Notes under the pieces: model-generated
Told to the model about the DNA's origin: nothing
Database searches by the model: none
The model's input: the letters and a program-made list of their open reading frames with translations, nothing else
Shown: positions 31,502-40,175 of the stretch, one piece after another
Position numbering within the stretch: position 1 is the stretch's first letter
Layout of the letters: each line of letters opens with the position of its first letter
Position numbers and translations under genes: made by a program
NCBI RefSeq assembly: GCF_051262515.1
Contig: NZ_JBIMER010000002.1
Span: forward strand, 62,001-126,000
Direction of reading: 5' to 3'
DNA from: Arthrobacter_N sp051262515
GTDB taxonomy: Bacteria; Actinomycetota; Actinomycetes; Actinomycetales; Micrococcaceae
DNA length: 64,000 bases

Positions 31502-31939
31502 GTGCCGAAGAACGAGGAACCCAACCCCGCACCCCCCGCCCCCGCCGCACCCCCCGCGCCCGAAGCCGGCTTCCTGTCCCGCTTTCCCGAGGCGGTCGAC
31601 GCGGCCCGCGAGACGGACGACGCCGGTGCGCCGCCGCTTGGCCGCGCGGGGCTGGCCTACCGGATCCTGCTGTACGCGGGAATGGCGGTCGGCGTGGTCG
31701 CCGCGCTCGCCCTGATCGCGTCCGTGGTGCTGCAGGCCCTGCTCGCCGGCAGCTACATCCAGGCGGGCGGGGACTACTTCGGGTCCGGGATCGACGGCCG
31801 CGCCGCCCGCGAGCTGCTCGGTGTTCCGCTGGGTGGCTTCATCGCCGCCGTCGTGCTGTCCCTGGCCGCCATCTGCATCGGCGCGCTCGGTGTCTTCCGC
31901 GCCAATGCCCAGCGCGGTGAGCGCGACCAGACCGCGTAG
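31502..31939 (+). CDS. Two-segment membrane protein with Pro-rich N-terminus
   Basis: A 145-residue protein. Residues 1-25 are Pro/Ala-rich, membrane segments lie at about 55-82 and 112-135, and the loop between contains GGDYFGSGIDGRAARELLGV. GTG 31502 follows TACCGT by six bases, again a leaderless layout. It ends just before the groES regulatory region. No family recognised. Confidence 0.7.
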   Translation: MPKNEEPNPAPPAPAAPPAPEAGFLSRFPEAVDAARETDDAGAPPLGRAGLAYRILLYAGMAVGVVAALALIASVVLQALLAGSYIQAGGDYFGSGIDGRAARELLGVPLGGFIAAVVLSLAAICIGALGVFRANAQRGERDQTA

Positions 31940-31962
31940 GGCGACCTCCGGCGTCGTACGTT

Positions 31963-31989
31963 TTGGCACTCGCCTTGACCGAGTGCCAG
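31963..31989. promoter_or_regulatory. CIRCE element 1 (HrcA operator)
   Basis: TTGGCACTC-N9-GAGTGCCAG closely matches the CIRCE consensus TTAGCACTC-N9-GAGTGCTAA. It covers the -35 hexamer TTGACC (31975-31980) of the groES promoter, so HrcA binding would block transcription. Confidence 0.85.
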
Positions 31990-32003
31990 CCACCTCATAG
32001 AGT
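31975..32003 (+). promoter_or_regulatory. groES sigma-70-type promoter
   Basis: TTGACC (31975-31980) and TAGAGT (31998-32003) are separated by 17 bases. The -35 lies in CIRCE 1, and the start point should fall in or beside CIRCE 2. Confidence 0.75.
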
Positions 32004-32008
32004 CTTCA

Positions 32009-32035
32009 TTAGCACTCGACACCGTCGGGTGCTAA
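32009..32035. promoter_or_regulatory. CIRCE element 2 (HrcA operator)
   Basis: TTAGCACTC-N9-GGGTGCTAA, one mismatch from consensus in the right arm. It lies just downstream of the promoter, at the expected start point. Two CIRCE copies before groES are known from other actinobacteria. Confidence 0.92.
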
Positions 32036-32129
32036 AGCCCGAGGTACTTGCCAGCTGGCACCGCGACGACGGTTGGCGCATGTCCAACGGCCCTTCAACC
32101 ATTGGCACTTACGCAAAGGAGAGATCCGC

Positions 32130-32426
32130 ATGTCGGTCTCCATCAAGCCTCTCGAGGATCGCATCGTTGTTCAGCCGCTCGAGGCCGAACAGACCACGGC
32201 TTCCGGCCTGGTCATCCCTGACACCGCGAAGGAAAAGCCCCAGGAGGGCAAGGTTGTCGCAGTGGGCCCCGGCCGCGTCGACGACAACGGCAACCGCGTT
32301 CCCGTCGACGTCGCCGAGGGCGACATCGTCATCTACTCGAAGTACGGCGGCACCGAGGTCAAGTTCGGCGGCCAGGAGTACCTGGTGCTCTCGGCACGCG
32401 ACGTGCTGGCCATCGTCGTCAAGTAG
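32130..32426 (+). CDS. groES: Co-chaperonin GroES
   Basis: The 98-residue heptameric lid of the GroEL chaperonin. It begins SIKPLEDRIVVQPLEAEQTTASG, contains the mobile loop TTASGLVIPD that binds GroEL, and ends VLSARDVLAIVVK. ATG 32130 has AAAGGAGAG upstream; an in-frame extension to 32073 was rejected. Transcribed with groEL from the CIRCE-controlled promoter, with a hairpin between the genes that may tune the ratio. Confidence 0.97.
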   Translation: MSVSIKPLEDRIVVQPLEAEQTTASGLVIPDTAKEKPQEGKVVAVGPGRVDDNGNRVPVDVAEGDIVIYSKYGGTEVKFGGQEYLVLSARDVLAIVVK

Positions 32427-32438
32427 TTTTCCCGTGTG

Positions 32439-32463
32439 AAGCCCCGGCCCAGGCCGGGGCTTT
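32439..32463 (+). terminator. Hairpin between groES and groEL (attenuator-like)
   Basis: AAGCCCCGGCC and GGCCGGGGCTT form a perfect 11-bp stem with a two-base centre, followed by TTT. It could act as a partial terminator or as an RNA-processing barrier that yields more groES than groEL. Confidence 0.65.
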
Positions 32464-32486
32464 ACGCAATCCCAAGGAGCAGCAGC

Positions 32487-34097
32487 ATGGCTAAACAACT
32501 TATTTTCAACGACGACGCACGCAAGGCGCTCGAGGCCGGCATCGACAAGCTCGCCAACACCGTCCGCGTCACGCTCGGCCCGCGCGGCCGCAACGTGGTC
32601 CTGGCCAAGGCCTGGGGCGCGCCGACCATCACGAACGACGGCGTCACGATCGCCCGCGAGGTCGAACTCGAGGACGCGTACGAGAACCTCGGCGCACAGC
32701 TCGCCAAGGAGGTCGCGACCAAGACCAACGACGTCGCCGGCGACGGAACCACCACCGCCACCGTGCTCGCGCAGGCCCTCGTCAAGGAAGGCCTGCGCAA
32801 CGTCGCGGCCGGCGCCGCGCCGGGCGAGATCAAGCGCGGCATCGAGACCGCCGTCGAGGCCGTGGCCACGCGCCTGGCCGAGATCGCCCGCCCGGTCGAG
32901 GGCCAGGACGTCGCCAACGTCGCCGCCATCTCCGCGCAGAGCGACGAGATCGGCGACCTGCTCGCCGAGGCGTTCGGCAAGGTCGGCGCCGAGGGCGTCA
33001 TCACCATCGAGGAATCCAACACGACGACGACCGAGCTGGTCCTCACCGAGGGCATGCAGTTCGACAAGGGATACCTGTCCCCGCACTTCGTCACCGACCC
33101 GGAGCGCCAGGAGGCCGTCCTCGAGGACGCGCTGATCCTGGTCAACTCCGGCAAGATCTCCACCGTGGCCGAGTTCCTGCCGCTGCTGGAGAAGGCGCTG
33201 CAGGCCGGCAAGCCGCTGTTCGTCATCGCCGAGGACATCGAGGGCGAGGCCCTGTCCACGCTGGTCGTCAACAAGCTGCGCGGCACGCTCAGCGTCGTCG
33301 CCGTCAAGGCGCCGGGCTTCGGCGACCGCCGCAAGGCCATGCTGCAGGACATCGCGATCCTCACCGGCGCGCAGGTCGTGTCCCCGGACCTGGGCCTGAA
33401 GCTGGACCAGGTCGGCCTGGAGGTCCTGGGTTCCGCCCGCCGGATCACCATCACCAAGGACCTGACCACCATCGTGGACGGCTCCGGCTCCCACGAGGAC
33501 GTCGCGGACCGCGTCTCCCAGCTGAAGGCCGAGCTCACCCGCACGGACTCCGACTGGGACAAGGAGAAGCTGCAGGAGCGCCTCGCGAAGCTCTCCGGCG
33601 GCATCGGCGTCATCAAGGTCGGCGCGGCCACCGAGGTCGAGCTCAAGGAGCGCAAGCACCGCATCGAGGACGCCGTCTCCGCGACGCGCGCCGCGATGGA
33701 GGAGGGCATTGTCGCCGGCGGCGGCTCCGCCCTCGTCGACGCGCTCTCCGTGCTGGACACCGACCCCGCGGTGGTGGCGCTCGAGGGCGACGCCGCGGCG
33801 GCCGTCGGCATCGTCCGCCGCGCCCTGGTCCAGCCGCTGCGCTGGATCGCCCAGAACGCCGGGCACGACGGCTACGTGGTGGCCTCCAAGGTCGCCGCCT
33901 CGCCGGTCAACCACGGCTTCAACGCCAAGACCGGCGTCTACGAGGACCTGCTCGCCGCGGGCATCATCGACCCGGTCAAGGTCACGCGCTCCGCGCTGCG
34001 CAACGCGGCGTCGATCGCTGCCCTGGTCCTGACCACGGAGACCCTGGTCGCCGAGAAGCAGGCCGACGAGGACGAGCACGCGGGCCACGGACACTAG
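32487..34097 (+). CDS. groEL: Chaperonin GroEL with histidine-rich C-terminus
   Basis: The 536-residue 60-kDa chaperonin that folds proteins in an ATP-driven cage. LGPRGRNVVL, DGTTTATVL (ATP site) and AAMEEGIVAGGGSAL are diagnostic. The tail ends EDEHAGHGH instead of the flexible Gly-Met repeat of housekeeping GroELs. Histidine-rich tails mark the actinobacterial GroEL1-type paralogue, which sits next to groES as here. A second groEL with a GGM tail is therefore expected elsewhere in the genome. ATG 32487 has AAGGAG upstream. Confidence 0.96.
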   Translation: MAKQLIFNDDARKALEAGIDKLANTVRVTLGPRGRNVVLAKAWGAPTITNDGVTIAREVELEDAYENLGAQLAKEVATKTNDVAGDGTTTATVLAQALVKEGLRNVAAGAAPGEIKRGIETAVEAVATRLAEIARPVEGQDVANVAAISAQSDEIGDLLAEAFGKVGAEGVITIEESNTTTTELVLTEGMQFDKGYLSPHFVTDPERQEAVLEDALILVNSGKISTVAEFLPLLEKALQAGKPLFVIAEDIEGEALSTLVVNKLRGTLSVVAVKAPGFGDRRKAMLQDIAILTGAQVVSPDLGLKLDQVGLEVLGSARRITITKDLTTIVDGSGSHEDVADRVSQLKAELTRTDSDWDKEKLQERLAKLSGGIGVIKVGAATEVELKERKHRIEDAVSATRAAMEEGIVAGGGSALVDALSVLDTDPAVVALEGDAAAAVGIVRRALVQPLRWIAQNAGHDGYVVASKVAASPVNHGFNAKTGVYEDLLAAGIIDPVKVTRSALRNAASIAALVLTTETLVAEKQADEDEHAGHGH

Positions 34098-34150
34098 TCC
34101 AAAGCACCAACCGCCCCCTGTCAGGGGGCCGGGCCGCCCACGGCGGCCGC

Positions 34151-34190
34151 ACGACGGCGCCGGATCCCTTCGGGGGTCCGGCGCCGTCGT
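34151..34190 (+). terminator. Strong terminator after groEL
   Basis: An ACGACGGCGCCGGA arm and its complement, plus CCC/GGG, close a TTC-type loop and are followed by CGTTT. The shorter hairpin CCCCCTG/CAGGGGG at 34114-34128 lies before it. The rest of 34098-34386 holds nothing else recognisable. Confidence 0.8.
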
Positions 34191-34386
34191 CGTTTGCCCG
34201 CCCGAACGCCATCCGCCGCGCCCGCCGGAACGCCGTCCCCGCTCCCGCCAGATCACCGTGCGGTAACGCTGCTGGTAGGATGGAGGGTTGAGGGTGGCTG
34301 ACCGCGCCACCCCGCACGACGCCAGAGGCGTCCGCGCGACCTCACCGCGACCGTCCACACAGTCCACCGAAGGGACGCCGCCAGCG

Positions 34387-36534
34387 ATGGCCCTAGACCT
34401 GAACACCCGCCAGGGGAGGCCCGGCGCCGCCAGCAAGCCCGCCTACCGCCCCGAGGTGCAGGGACTGCGCGCCTTCGCCGTCCTCATGGTGGTCGTCTAC
34501 CACGTGTGGCTGGGCCGCGTCTCCGGCGGCGTGGACGTTTTCCTGCTGATCTCCGCGTTCCTGCTCACGGCCTCGTTCACCCACAAGGTGGAATCCGGGA
34601 AGCCGCTGAAACTGGTGTCCTACTGGCTCCAGCGCTTCCGCGGGCTGCTGCCGGCCGCCGTCGTGGTGTTGCTGGCGATCCTCGCCGCGACCGCCTCGCT
34701 GCTGCCGCGCACCCGCTGGCACGACGTCTTCACGCAGACCTGGTCCAGCCTGTTCTACACGCAGAACTGGACGCTCGCCCGCGAGTCGGTGGACTACTAC
34801 GCCGCGAACCACGCGACGGCCAGCCCGCTGCAGCACTTCTGGTCGCTGTCCATCCAGGGCCAGGTGTTCATCCTCTGGCCGCTGATCCTCGCCGCCTGCG
34901 CGCTGGCCTGGCGTGCCCTGCGCGGACGCTTCCCGCGCCTGGGGTACCGCGCTCTGGTGGGCGCCGCGTTCGGCGTCGTGTTCGCCGTGTCCCTGGCGTA
35001 CTCCGTCCACGCGACCGCCACCAACCAGGCGTACGCCTACTTCGACACCCGCGCCCGCCTGTGGGAGTTCGCGCTCGGCTCGCTGCTGGTGCTGGCCGTC
35101 CCGTACGCCGCGAAGCTCTCCGTCCGGATCCGCGTGGTGCTGGGCTGGGTGGGCCTGGCCGCCATGCTCTCCTGCGGCCTGATCCTGCAGGTGCAGGCGC
35201 AGTTCCCCGGCTACGTCGCCCTGTGGCCCACGCTGGCCGCGGCCGCGATCATCGCCGCCGGCGACACCCGGACCCCGGCGTCCGACGGCGGGGCGCCGGC
35301 CGATGCCGACCGTCGCCGCGGCGTCGACCGCCTCCTGGCCGCCAAGCCGCTGGTGGCCCTCGGCGGCATCTCCTACGCGCTGTACCTGTGGCACTGGCCG
35401 ATCCTGGTGATCTTCCTGACCGTGCGGGAACTGCACAACCCGGGGATCCTCGGCGGCCTGGCCGTGATCGGGCTCTCCCTCGCCCTGGCGTGGGCCACCA
35501 CCCGCGTCGTCGAGACCCCGTTCCACGCCTGGCACTGGCCCACCCAGCGCCGCCGCCGCCTGAGCCTGGTGCTGGCCGTGATGGTCGGCATCGTCGCCAT
35601 GCCGCTGAGCGGCTGGGAGTCGCGGGTCGCCGCGTTCGAGACGGCCGTGAAGCAGCAGGCCCCCGCGGACAACCCGGGCGCCCAGGCGCTGGCGCCGGAC
35701 TTCGAGTACGACGGCGACCCGGCCGCCGTCGTGCGCCCCCTCGCCAGCGACGCCGGCGCCGAATGGGCCAACTACGGTGGCGACTGCACGGGCGACTACC
35801 AGCTCACGGACCCGCGCACGGAGTTCTGCCAGCTCGGCGGGGACCCGGCCACCGCGGAGAAGACCGTGATGGTGGTCGGCGATTCGCACGCGCAGCACTG
35901 GACGTCCGCGCTGTCCGTCGCCGCGGAGAAGAACGACTGGGCCTGGGTGCTGGTCACCCAGCCCGGCTGCCGCTTCGGCGGCCCGACCGACGAGCGCTCG
36001 GCCGAGTGCAACGGGTTCAGCGAGGCGGCCACGCAGTACGCCGTGGACCACCGGCCCGACGCCGTCGTGACCCTCGGGACGCTGACCGCCTTCACCGAGG
36101 GCGAGGACACCGAGACCCGCGGCGACGAGGAGCGGATCGTCCCCGCCTACGAGGAGGGGATCCGCCCGTTCCTGGAGGCCGGAATCGACGTCGTCGCCCT
36201 GCGCGACACCCCGCGCTACCCCTTCAACGTGCCCGAATGCGTGGACCGCAAGGGCGCCGATTCCCCGGAGTGCTCCGCGCCGACCGAGGAGATCGTTGCA
36301 CCGGTCTCGCCGCTGGAGGAGTTGGAGCGCCGGATGGCCCCGGAGACCGCGCGGCCGGGCTCGGGGAAGCTGGGGTTCATGGACATGACCGACCAGCTCT
36401 GCGTCGACGGGACGTGCCGCCCGGTGATCGGCAACGTCCTGGCGTACATGGACGGCTCCCACCTCACCCGGACGTACGTGGAGACGACCGCGCCGGTGTT
36501 CGAGCGGCGCCTGAAGGATTCGCTCGGCTGGTAG
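34387..36534 (+). CDS. Membrane O-acyltransferase (OafA/YrhL type) with C-terminal SGNH domain
   Basis: A 715-residue two-domain protein. Residues about 18-395 form an acyltransferase-3 domain with around ten membrane segments (start PEVQGLRAFAVLMVVVYHVW, the conserved LRAxAV...H motif; YALYLWHWPILV later). Residues about 480-715 form an extracytoplasmic SGNH domain with VVGDSHAQHW and a C-terminal DGSHLTRTY. Such proteins acetylate peptidoglycan or surface glycans. Several cysteines in the SGNH domain may form disulfides. ATG 34387 is preferred because residues further upstream lack domain character. Confidence 0.92.
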   Translation: MALDLNTRQGRPGAASKPAYRPEVQGLRAFAVLMVVVYHVWLGRVSGGVDVFLLISAFLLTASFTHKVESGKPLKLVSYWLQRFRGLLPAAVVVLLAILAATASLLPRTRWHDVFTQTWSSLFYTQNWTLARESVDYYAANHATASPLQHFWSLSIQGQVFILWPLILAACALAWRALRGRFPRLGYRALVGAAFGVVFAVSLAYSVHATATNQAYAYFDTRARLWEFALGSLLVLAVPYAAKLSVRIRVVLGWVGLAAMLSCGLILQVQAQFPGYVALWPTLAAAAIIAAGDTRTPASDGGAPADADRRRGVDRLLAAKPLVALGGISYALYLWHWPILVIFLTVRELHNPGILGGLAVIGLSLALAWATTRVVETPFHAWHWPTQRRRRLSLVLAVMVGIVAMPLSGWESRVAAFETAVKQQAPADNPGAQALAPDFEYDGDPAAVVRPLASDAGAEWANYGGDCTGDYQLTDPRTEFCQLGGDPATAEKTVMVVGDSHAQHWTSALSVAAEKNDWAWVLVTQPGCRFGGPTDERSAECNGFSEAATQYAVDHRPDAVVTLGTLTAFTEGEDTETRGDEERIVPAYEEGIRPFLEAGIDVVALRDTPRYPFNVPECVDRKGADSPECSAPTEEIVAPVSPLEELERRMAPETARPGSGKLGFMDMTDQLCVDGTCRPVIGNVLAYMDGSHLTRTYVETTAPVFERRLKDSLGW

Positions 36535-36644
36535 GGCCGTTGCCGGCCCTGTTCCCTTGGACACATCCCGCGTGAGGAATGGGGAACGGCACGCTCGCGT
36601 TCTAGGATGTAGGAAATCCCCCGCCGGCTCGCGAAAGGCTCCCC

Positions 36645-38150
36645 ATGTCCGAGTTCAATCCCTTCGCCCTCGAAGGACTCACCTACGACGACGTCCTGCT
36701 GCTCCCCGGCCCGACGGACGTCATCCCCTCCGAGGCGGACACCGCGACCCGCTTCACGAAGCGCATCACGCTGAACATCCCCCTGGCCTCCGCCGCCATG
36801 GACACCGTCACCGAGGCCTCGATGGCGATCGCGTTGGCCCGGCAGGGTGGAATCGGGATCATCCACCGCAACCTCTCGATCGACGACCAGGCCAAGCAGG
36901 TGGACCAGGTCAAGCGCAGCGAGTCCGGCATGATCACCGACCCGGTGACCGTGGGCCCCGACGCCACGCTGCAGGAACTCGACGACCTCTGCTTCCACTA
37001 CCGCGTCTCCGGCCTGCCCGTGGTCGACGGCGGGAAGAAGCTGCTGGGCATCATCACCAACCGCGACACCCGCTTCATCCCGCGCGAGCGGTTCATGACC
37101 ACCAAGGTCTACGAGGCGATGACGGCGATGCCGTTGGTCACCGCGCGCGTCGGCGTGCCGCGCGAGGAGGTCATCGCGCTGCTGAGCAAGCACCGCATCG
37201 AAAAGCTCCCGCTGGTCGACGACCACGACATCCTGCAGGGCCTGATTACGGTCAAGGACTTCGATAAGGCCGAGCAGTACCCGATCGCCACCAAGGACGA
37301 CGAGGGCCGCCTGCGCGTCGGCGCCGCCGTCGGCTTCTTCGGCGAGGGCTACGACCGCGCGATGGCGCTCATCGACGCGGGCGTGGACGTGCTGGTCGTC
37401 GACACGGCCAACGGCCACAGCCAAGGCGTGTTGGACATGATCGCGCGCCTGAAGAAGGACCCCGCGGCCGCGCACGTCGACGTCGTCGGCGGCCAGGCCG
37501 CGACCCGCGAGGGCGCGCAGGCGCTGATCGACGCCGGTGCCGACGCCATCAAGGTCGGCGTGGGACCGGGTTCCATCTGCACCACCCGCATCGTCGCCGG
37601 CGTGGGCGTGCCGCAGGTCACCGCCATCTACGAATCCGCCAAGGCCGCCATCCCGGCCGGCGTGCCGCTGATCGCCGACGGCGGCCTGCAGCACTCGGGC
37701 GACATCGGCAAGGCGCTGGTCGCCGGCGCCGACTCCGTGATGCTGGGCTCGCTGCTGGCGGGAACGGCGGAGTCCCCGGGCGACCTGGTGTTCATGAACG
37801 GCAAGCAGTTCAAGGCCTACCGCGGCATGGGCTCCCTCGGCGCCATGCAGACGCGTGGCAAGAACACGTCCTACTCCAAGGACCGCTACTTCCAGGCCGA
37901 CGTCCCCACCGACGAGAAGCTGATCCCCGAGGGCATCGAGGGCCAGGTCCCGTACCGCGGACCCCTCTCCGCGGTGGCCCACCAGCTGGTCGGCGGGCTG
38001 CGCCAGACCATGTTCTACGTCGGCGGGCACACCATCGGCGAGCTCAAGGCGAAGGGCAAGTTCGTGCGCATCACGGCGGCCGGGCTCAAGGAGTCCCACC
38101 CGCACGACATCATGATGACGGTCGAGGCCCCCAACTACCGCTCCCGCTAG
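36645..38150 (+). CDS. guaB: Inosine-5'-monophosphate dehydrogenase
   Basis: Converts IMP to XMP, the committed step of GMP synthesis. A 501-residue TIM barrel with the catalytic cysteine in GPGSICTTR (C312) and the substrate loop GMGSLGAM. Two CBS domains (about 95-205) regulate it, probably through ATP/GTP. Start ATG 36645 has GAAAGG upstream; a TAGGAT -10-like hexamer is at 36603-36608. Followed by a very long terminator hairpin. GuaB3 and guaA lie downstream. Confidence 0.97.
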   Translation: MSEFNPFALEGLTYDDVLLLPGPTDVIPSEADTATRFTKRITLNIPLASAAMDTVTEASMAIALARQGGIGIIHRNLSIDDQAKQVDQVKRSESGMITDPVTVGPDATLQELDDLCFHYRVSGLPVVDGGKKLLGIITNRDTRFIPRERFMTTKVYEAMTAMPLVTARVGVPREEVIALLSKHRIEKLPLVDDHDILQGLITVKDFDKAEQYPIATKDDEGRLRVGAAVGFFGEGYDRAMALIDAGVDVLVVDTANGHSQGVLDMIARLKKDPAAAHVDVVGGQAATREGAQALIDAGADAIKVGVGPGSICTTRIVAGVGVPQVTAIYESAKAAIPAGVPLIADGGLQHSGDIGKALVAGADSVMLGSLLAGTAESPGDLVFMNGKQFKAYRGMGSLGAMQTRGKNTSYSKDRYFQADVPTDEKLIPEGIEGQVPYRGPLSAVAHQLVGGLRQTMFYVGGHTIGELKAKGKFVRITAAGLKESHPHDIMMTVEAPNYRSR

Positions 38151-38160
38151 CCCCGCCCCG

Positions 38161-38223
38161 CCCCGCGAAGTGGACATTACCTCGGTTAACAAACCCGGGT
38201 AATGTCCACTTCGCGGGGTTTTT
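38161..38223 (+). terminator. Long-stem terminator after guaB
   Basis: A perfect 21-bp stem (38161-38181 pairs with 38198-38218) with a 16-base loop that contains a smaller GGTT/AACC dyad, followed by TTTTT. The stem includes GAAGTGGACATTACC. It probably also ends the convergent small DNA-binding gene. Confidence 0.9.
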
Positions 38224-38232
38224 GGGGCGGGG

Positions 38233-38457
38233 CTACCGGTCCTTATCCGGGTGGTGCGGAGCGGCGGCGTGCTGCTCGGCGAGGAGGTACTCCTCGACGG
38301 CGCGCTCCGGCACCCGGTATGACCTCCCGAAGCGCACCGCAGGCAGCTCGCCCGCGTGCACCAGGCGGTACACGGTCATCTTCGACACGCGCATCGCGTC
38401 CGCGACTTCCGCCACGGTCAGGTAATGGGCATTCTCGAACTTCTGCAACTCGACCAT
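38233..38457 (-). CDS. Small MerR-like/excisionase-type DNA-binding protein
   Basis: A 74-residue helix-turn-helix protein: YLTVAEVADAMRVSKMTVYR, then LVHAGELPAVRFGRSYRV and a short acidic tail. It matches the small actinobacterial regulator family of mycobacterial Rv0500A, which uses a MerR-type winged helix without an effector domain. Target unknown. I prefer ATG 38457 (MVELQKFENAH, with GGGGA upstream) over ATG 38508 in the same frame. Convergent with guaB. Confidence 0.88.
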   Translation of the reverse strand: MVELQKFENAHYLTVAEVADAMRVSKMTVYRLVHAGELPAVRFGRSYRVPERAVEEYLLAEQHAAAPHHPDKDR

Positions 38458-38787
38458 TTGGTCCCCAATCAAAGATTCCAATCGTCCCCACGATGGAGCG
38501 AGAACCACGCCAGCAACCTCTGGCTACTGCAGCACCGCTAATCGCAAGGTAACCACAAACGGTAGCCGGGGGCCATAGTTGTTTCCGCGCGGCCCCGCAC
38601 GTGTCGCGGTCACGGATCGGCCACAAGTCCATCGAATGGATATGCTCAACGGATGCTTCACGACGGCGGCGCCCGCCGGCCCGTTTACGGGCCGCGACGT
38701 AGACTGTTTCCCGTGCCCGGCGACGCCCCGCCGCCCGCCCCGCGGCAGCCGCTCCGGCCCGCCCACCCCGCGACAGAAAAGACCCCG

Positions 38788-40059
38788 ATGTCCCAGCCAA
38801 AACAGCTGAAGAAACTCGCCCGCGACCGCATGGAACGCACGGGGGAGACCTATACGCTGGCGCGCAAGAACATCCTGGCGGGCAAGTCGGAGCGCGGGGG
38901 CGGACCGGACGCCGCGCCCGGCGCCGGAAGCGCCGCAGACGCCGCCAACCGCACCGCCAACGGGTTGGACGAGGCGGAACTGCCCGAATACCCGGCCCCC
39001 GCCGGAGTCGTGCAGTACGACGCCGGCCTCTGGCACCGCGTGCTGACCCAGGCCGGCGTGACGCATCCGCTGACCGGCATGCCGCTGAGCGAGGCGCTGC
39101 TGGCCGGGCTCGCCGGCGGCATCGGCTTCATGGTCTTCACGTTCGAGTACGAGGAGACGACGACGGCGACCGTCGTCACCCGCTCCCACCCCGAGCCCTA
39201 CGTGGCCGGCCTGCTGGCGCGCTGCGGCGCGCGCGTCCGCGAACAGACCACCAGCAGCGCCAAGGTGGCCCAGGCGAACCTGGACGCCGCGCTGGACGAG
39301 GGCCGCGCCGCCGTCGTGCGCGTGTCCGAGTCCCTACTGCCGTTCGCCCTCGTCGCCGGCGCCGAGGAGGACGAGTCGGTCGACGTCGTGGTGGTCGGCG
39401 AGCACGACGACGGCAGCTACCTGATTGACGACGGCGACGGCGAGCTCCAGCTCATCTCGCCCTCCGACCTGGCCGCCGCGCGCGGCCGCCGGAAGAAGGA
39501 CCGGCGCTGGCAGGCGTGGGTTCCCGAGCCCGCCGTTCCGGACGCGGCGGTGCTGGGCGCGAACGCCGCCGAGGCCATCGCGGCGACCGCCGCGCGGCTC
39601 CTCGGAGAGTCCGAACTGGTCGGGATCCCCGTCCACTTCGCCAAGAACTTCGGCGTCGCCGGCATGCGCACGTGGGTCGAGAAGCTGCGGGACACCCGGA
39701 CGCGGAAGGGCTGGACGGCCCTGTTCGCGGATCCGGACCGCCTCTACTCCGGCCTCGCGCAGGTGAAGGACTTCCTGGAATCCCCGCGTTACGGGGGTGC
39801 CGGGGGACTGCGCGCGCAGTACGCCGACTTCCTGGACGAGGCCGCCCGGTTGCCCGTGGCGTCCGAGATCGCCGGACTCGCCGCGGCAGCCGAGGCCTAC
39901 CGCGCGCTCGCCCCGCGATGGACGGAACTGGCCGACGCCGTGGACCCGGAGGTGGACCCCGAGGGGCGCGCCGCGCACTTCGCCGGGCTCGCGGACCTGC
40001 TGGAGGCCATCGCCGACGCCGAGGAGGCGGCCGCCCGGTTGCTCCGCCCGGCGGAGTAG
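38788..40059 (+). CDS. BtrH N-terminal/DUF4872-domain protein
   Basis: A 423-residue cytosolic protein. It opens SQPKQLKKLARDRMERTGETY, a basic segment recurring in actinobacterial proteins. Residues about 60-220 match the BtrH N-terminal domain, a papain-like fold found in antibiotic biosynthesis (THPLTGMPLSEALLAGLAGG). Residues about 255-420 match DUF4872 (IPVHFAKNFGVAGMRTWVEKL). The function in this genus is unknown. An in-frame GTG at 38713 lies seven bases after a TAGACT hexamer and could be the real start of a leaderless mRNA, adding 25 residues. Confidence 0.75.
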   Translation: MSQPKQLKKLARDRMERTGETYTLARKNILAGKSERGGGPDAAPGAGSAADAANRTANGLDEAELPEYPAPAGVVQYDAGLWHRVLTQAGVTHPLTGMPLSEALLAGLAGGIGFMVFTFEYEETTTATVVTRSHPEPYVAGLLARCGARVREQTTSSAKVAQANLDAALDEGRAAVVRVSESLLPFALVAGAEEDESVDVVVVGEHDDGSYLIDDGDGELQLISPSDLAAARGRRKKDRRWQAWVPEPAVPDAAVLGANAAEAIAATAARLLGESELVGIPVHFAKNFGVAGMRTWVEKLRDTRTRKGWTALFADPDRLYSGLAQVKDFLESPRYGGAGGLRAQYADFLDEAARLPVASEIAGLAAAAEAYRALAPRWTELADAVDPEVDPEGRAAHFAGLADLLEAIADAEEAAARLLRPAE

Positions 40060-40092
40060 CCGGGCGGCCGGCGGCCCCACAGCCCGTCCCCG

Positions 40093-40138
40093 GGCAGGGC
40101 CGCCGGCCGTCCCGGGGCAGGGCCGCCAGCCGTCCCGG
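40093..40138 (+). repeat. 23-bp tandem repeat, two copies
   Basis: Two direct copies of a unit containing GGCAGGGCCGCCGGCCGTCC differ by one base (G to A). They lie in the 116-base gap between the DUF4872 and GuaB3 genes. No function is evident. Confidence 0.8.
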
Positions 40139-40175
40139 CGCCAAGCCGTCGGGGGTGCGCTGATAGGCTTGCCCG

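Noticed and set aside
36216..38192. A 658-codon minus-strand frame opposite guaB
   Set aside because: Antisense shadow of guaB; no recognisable fold or start signal.
38678..38693. Terminator from the GGCCCG-TTTA-CGGGCC hairpin
   Set aside because: Six-base stem with no T tract and no gene ending just before it.
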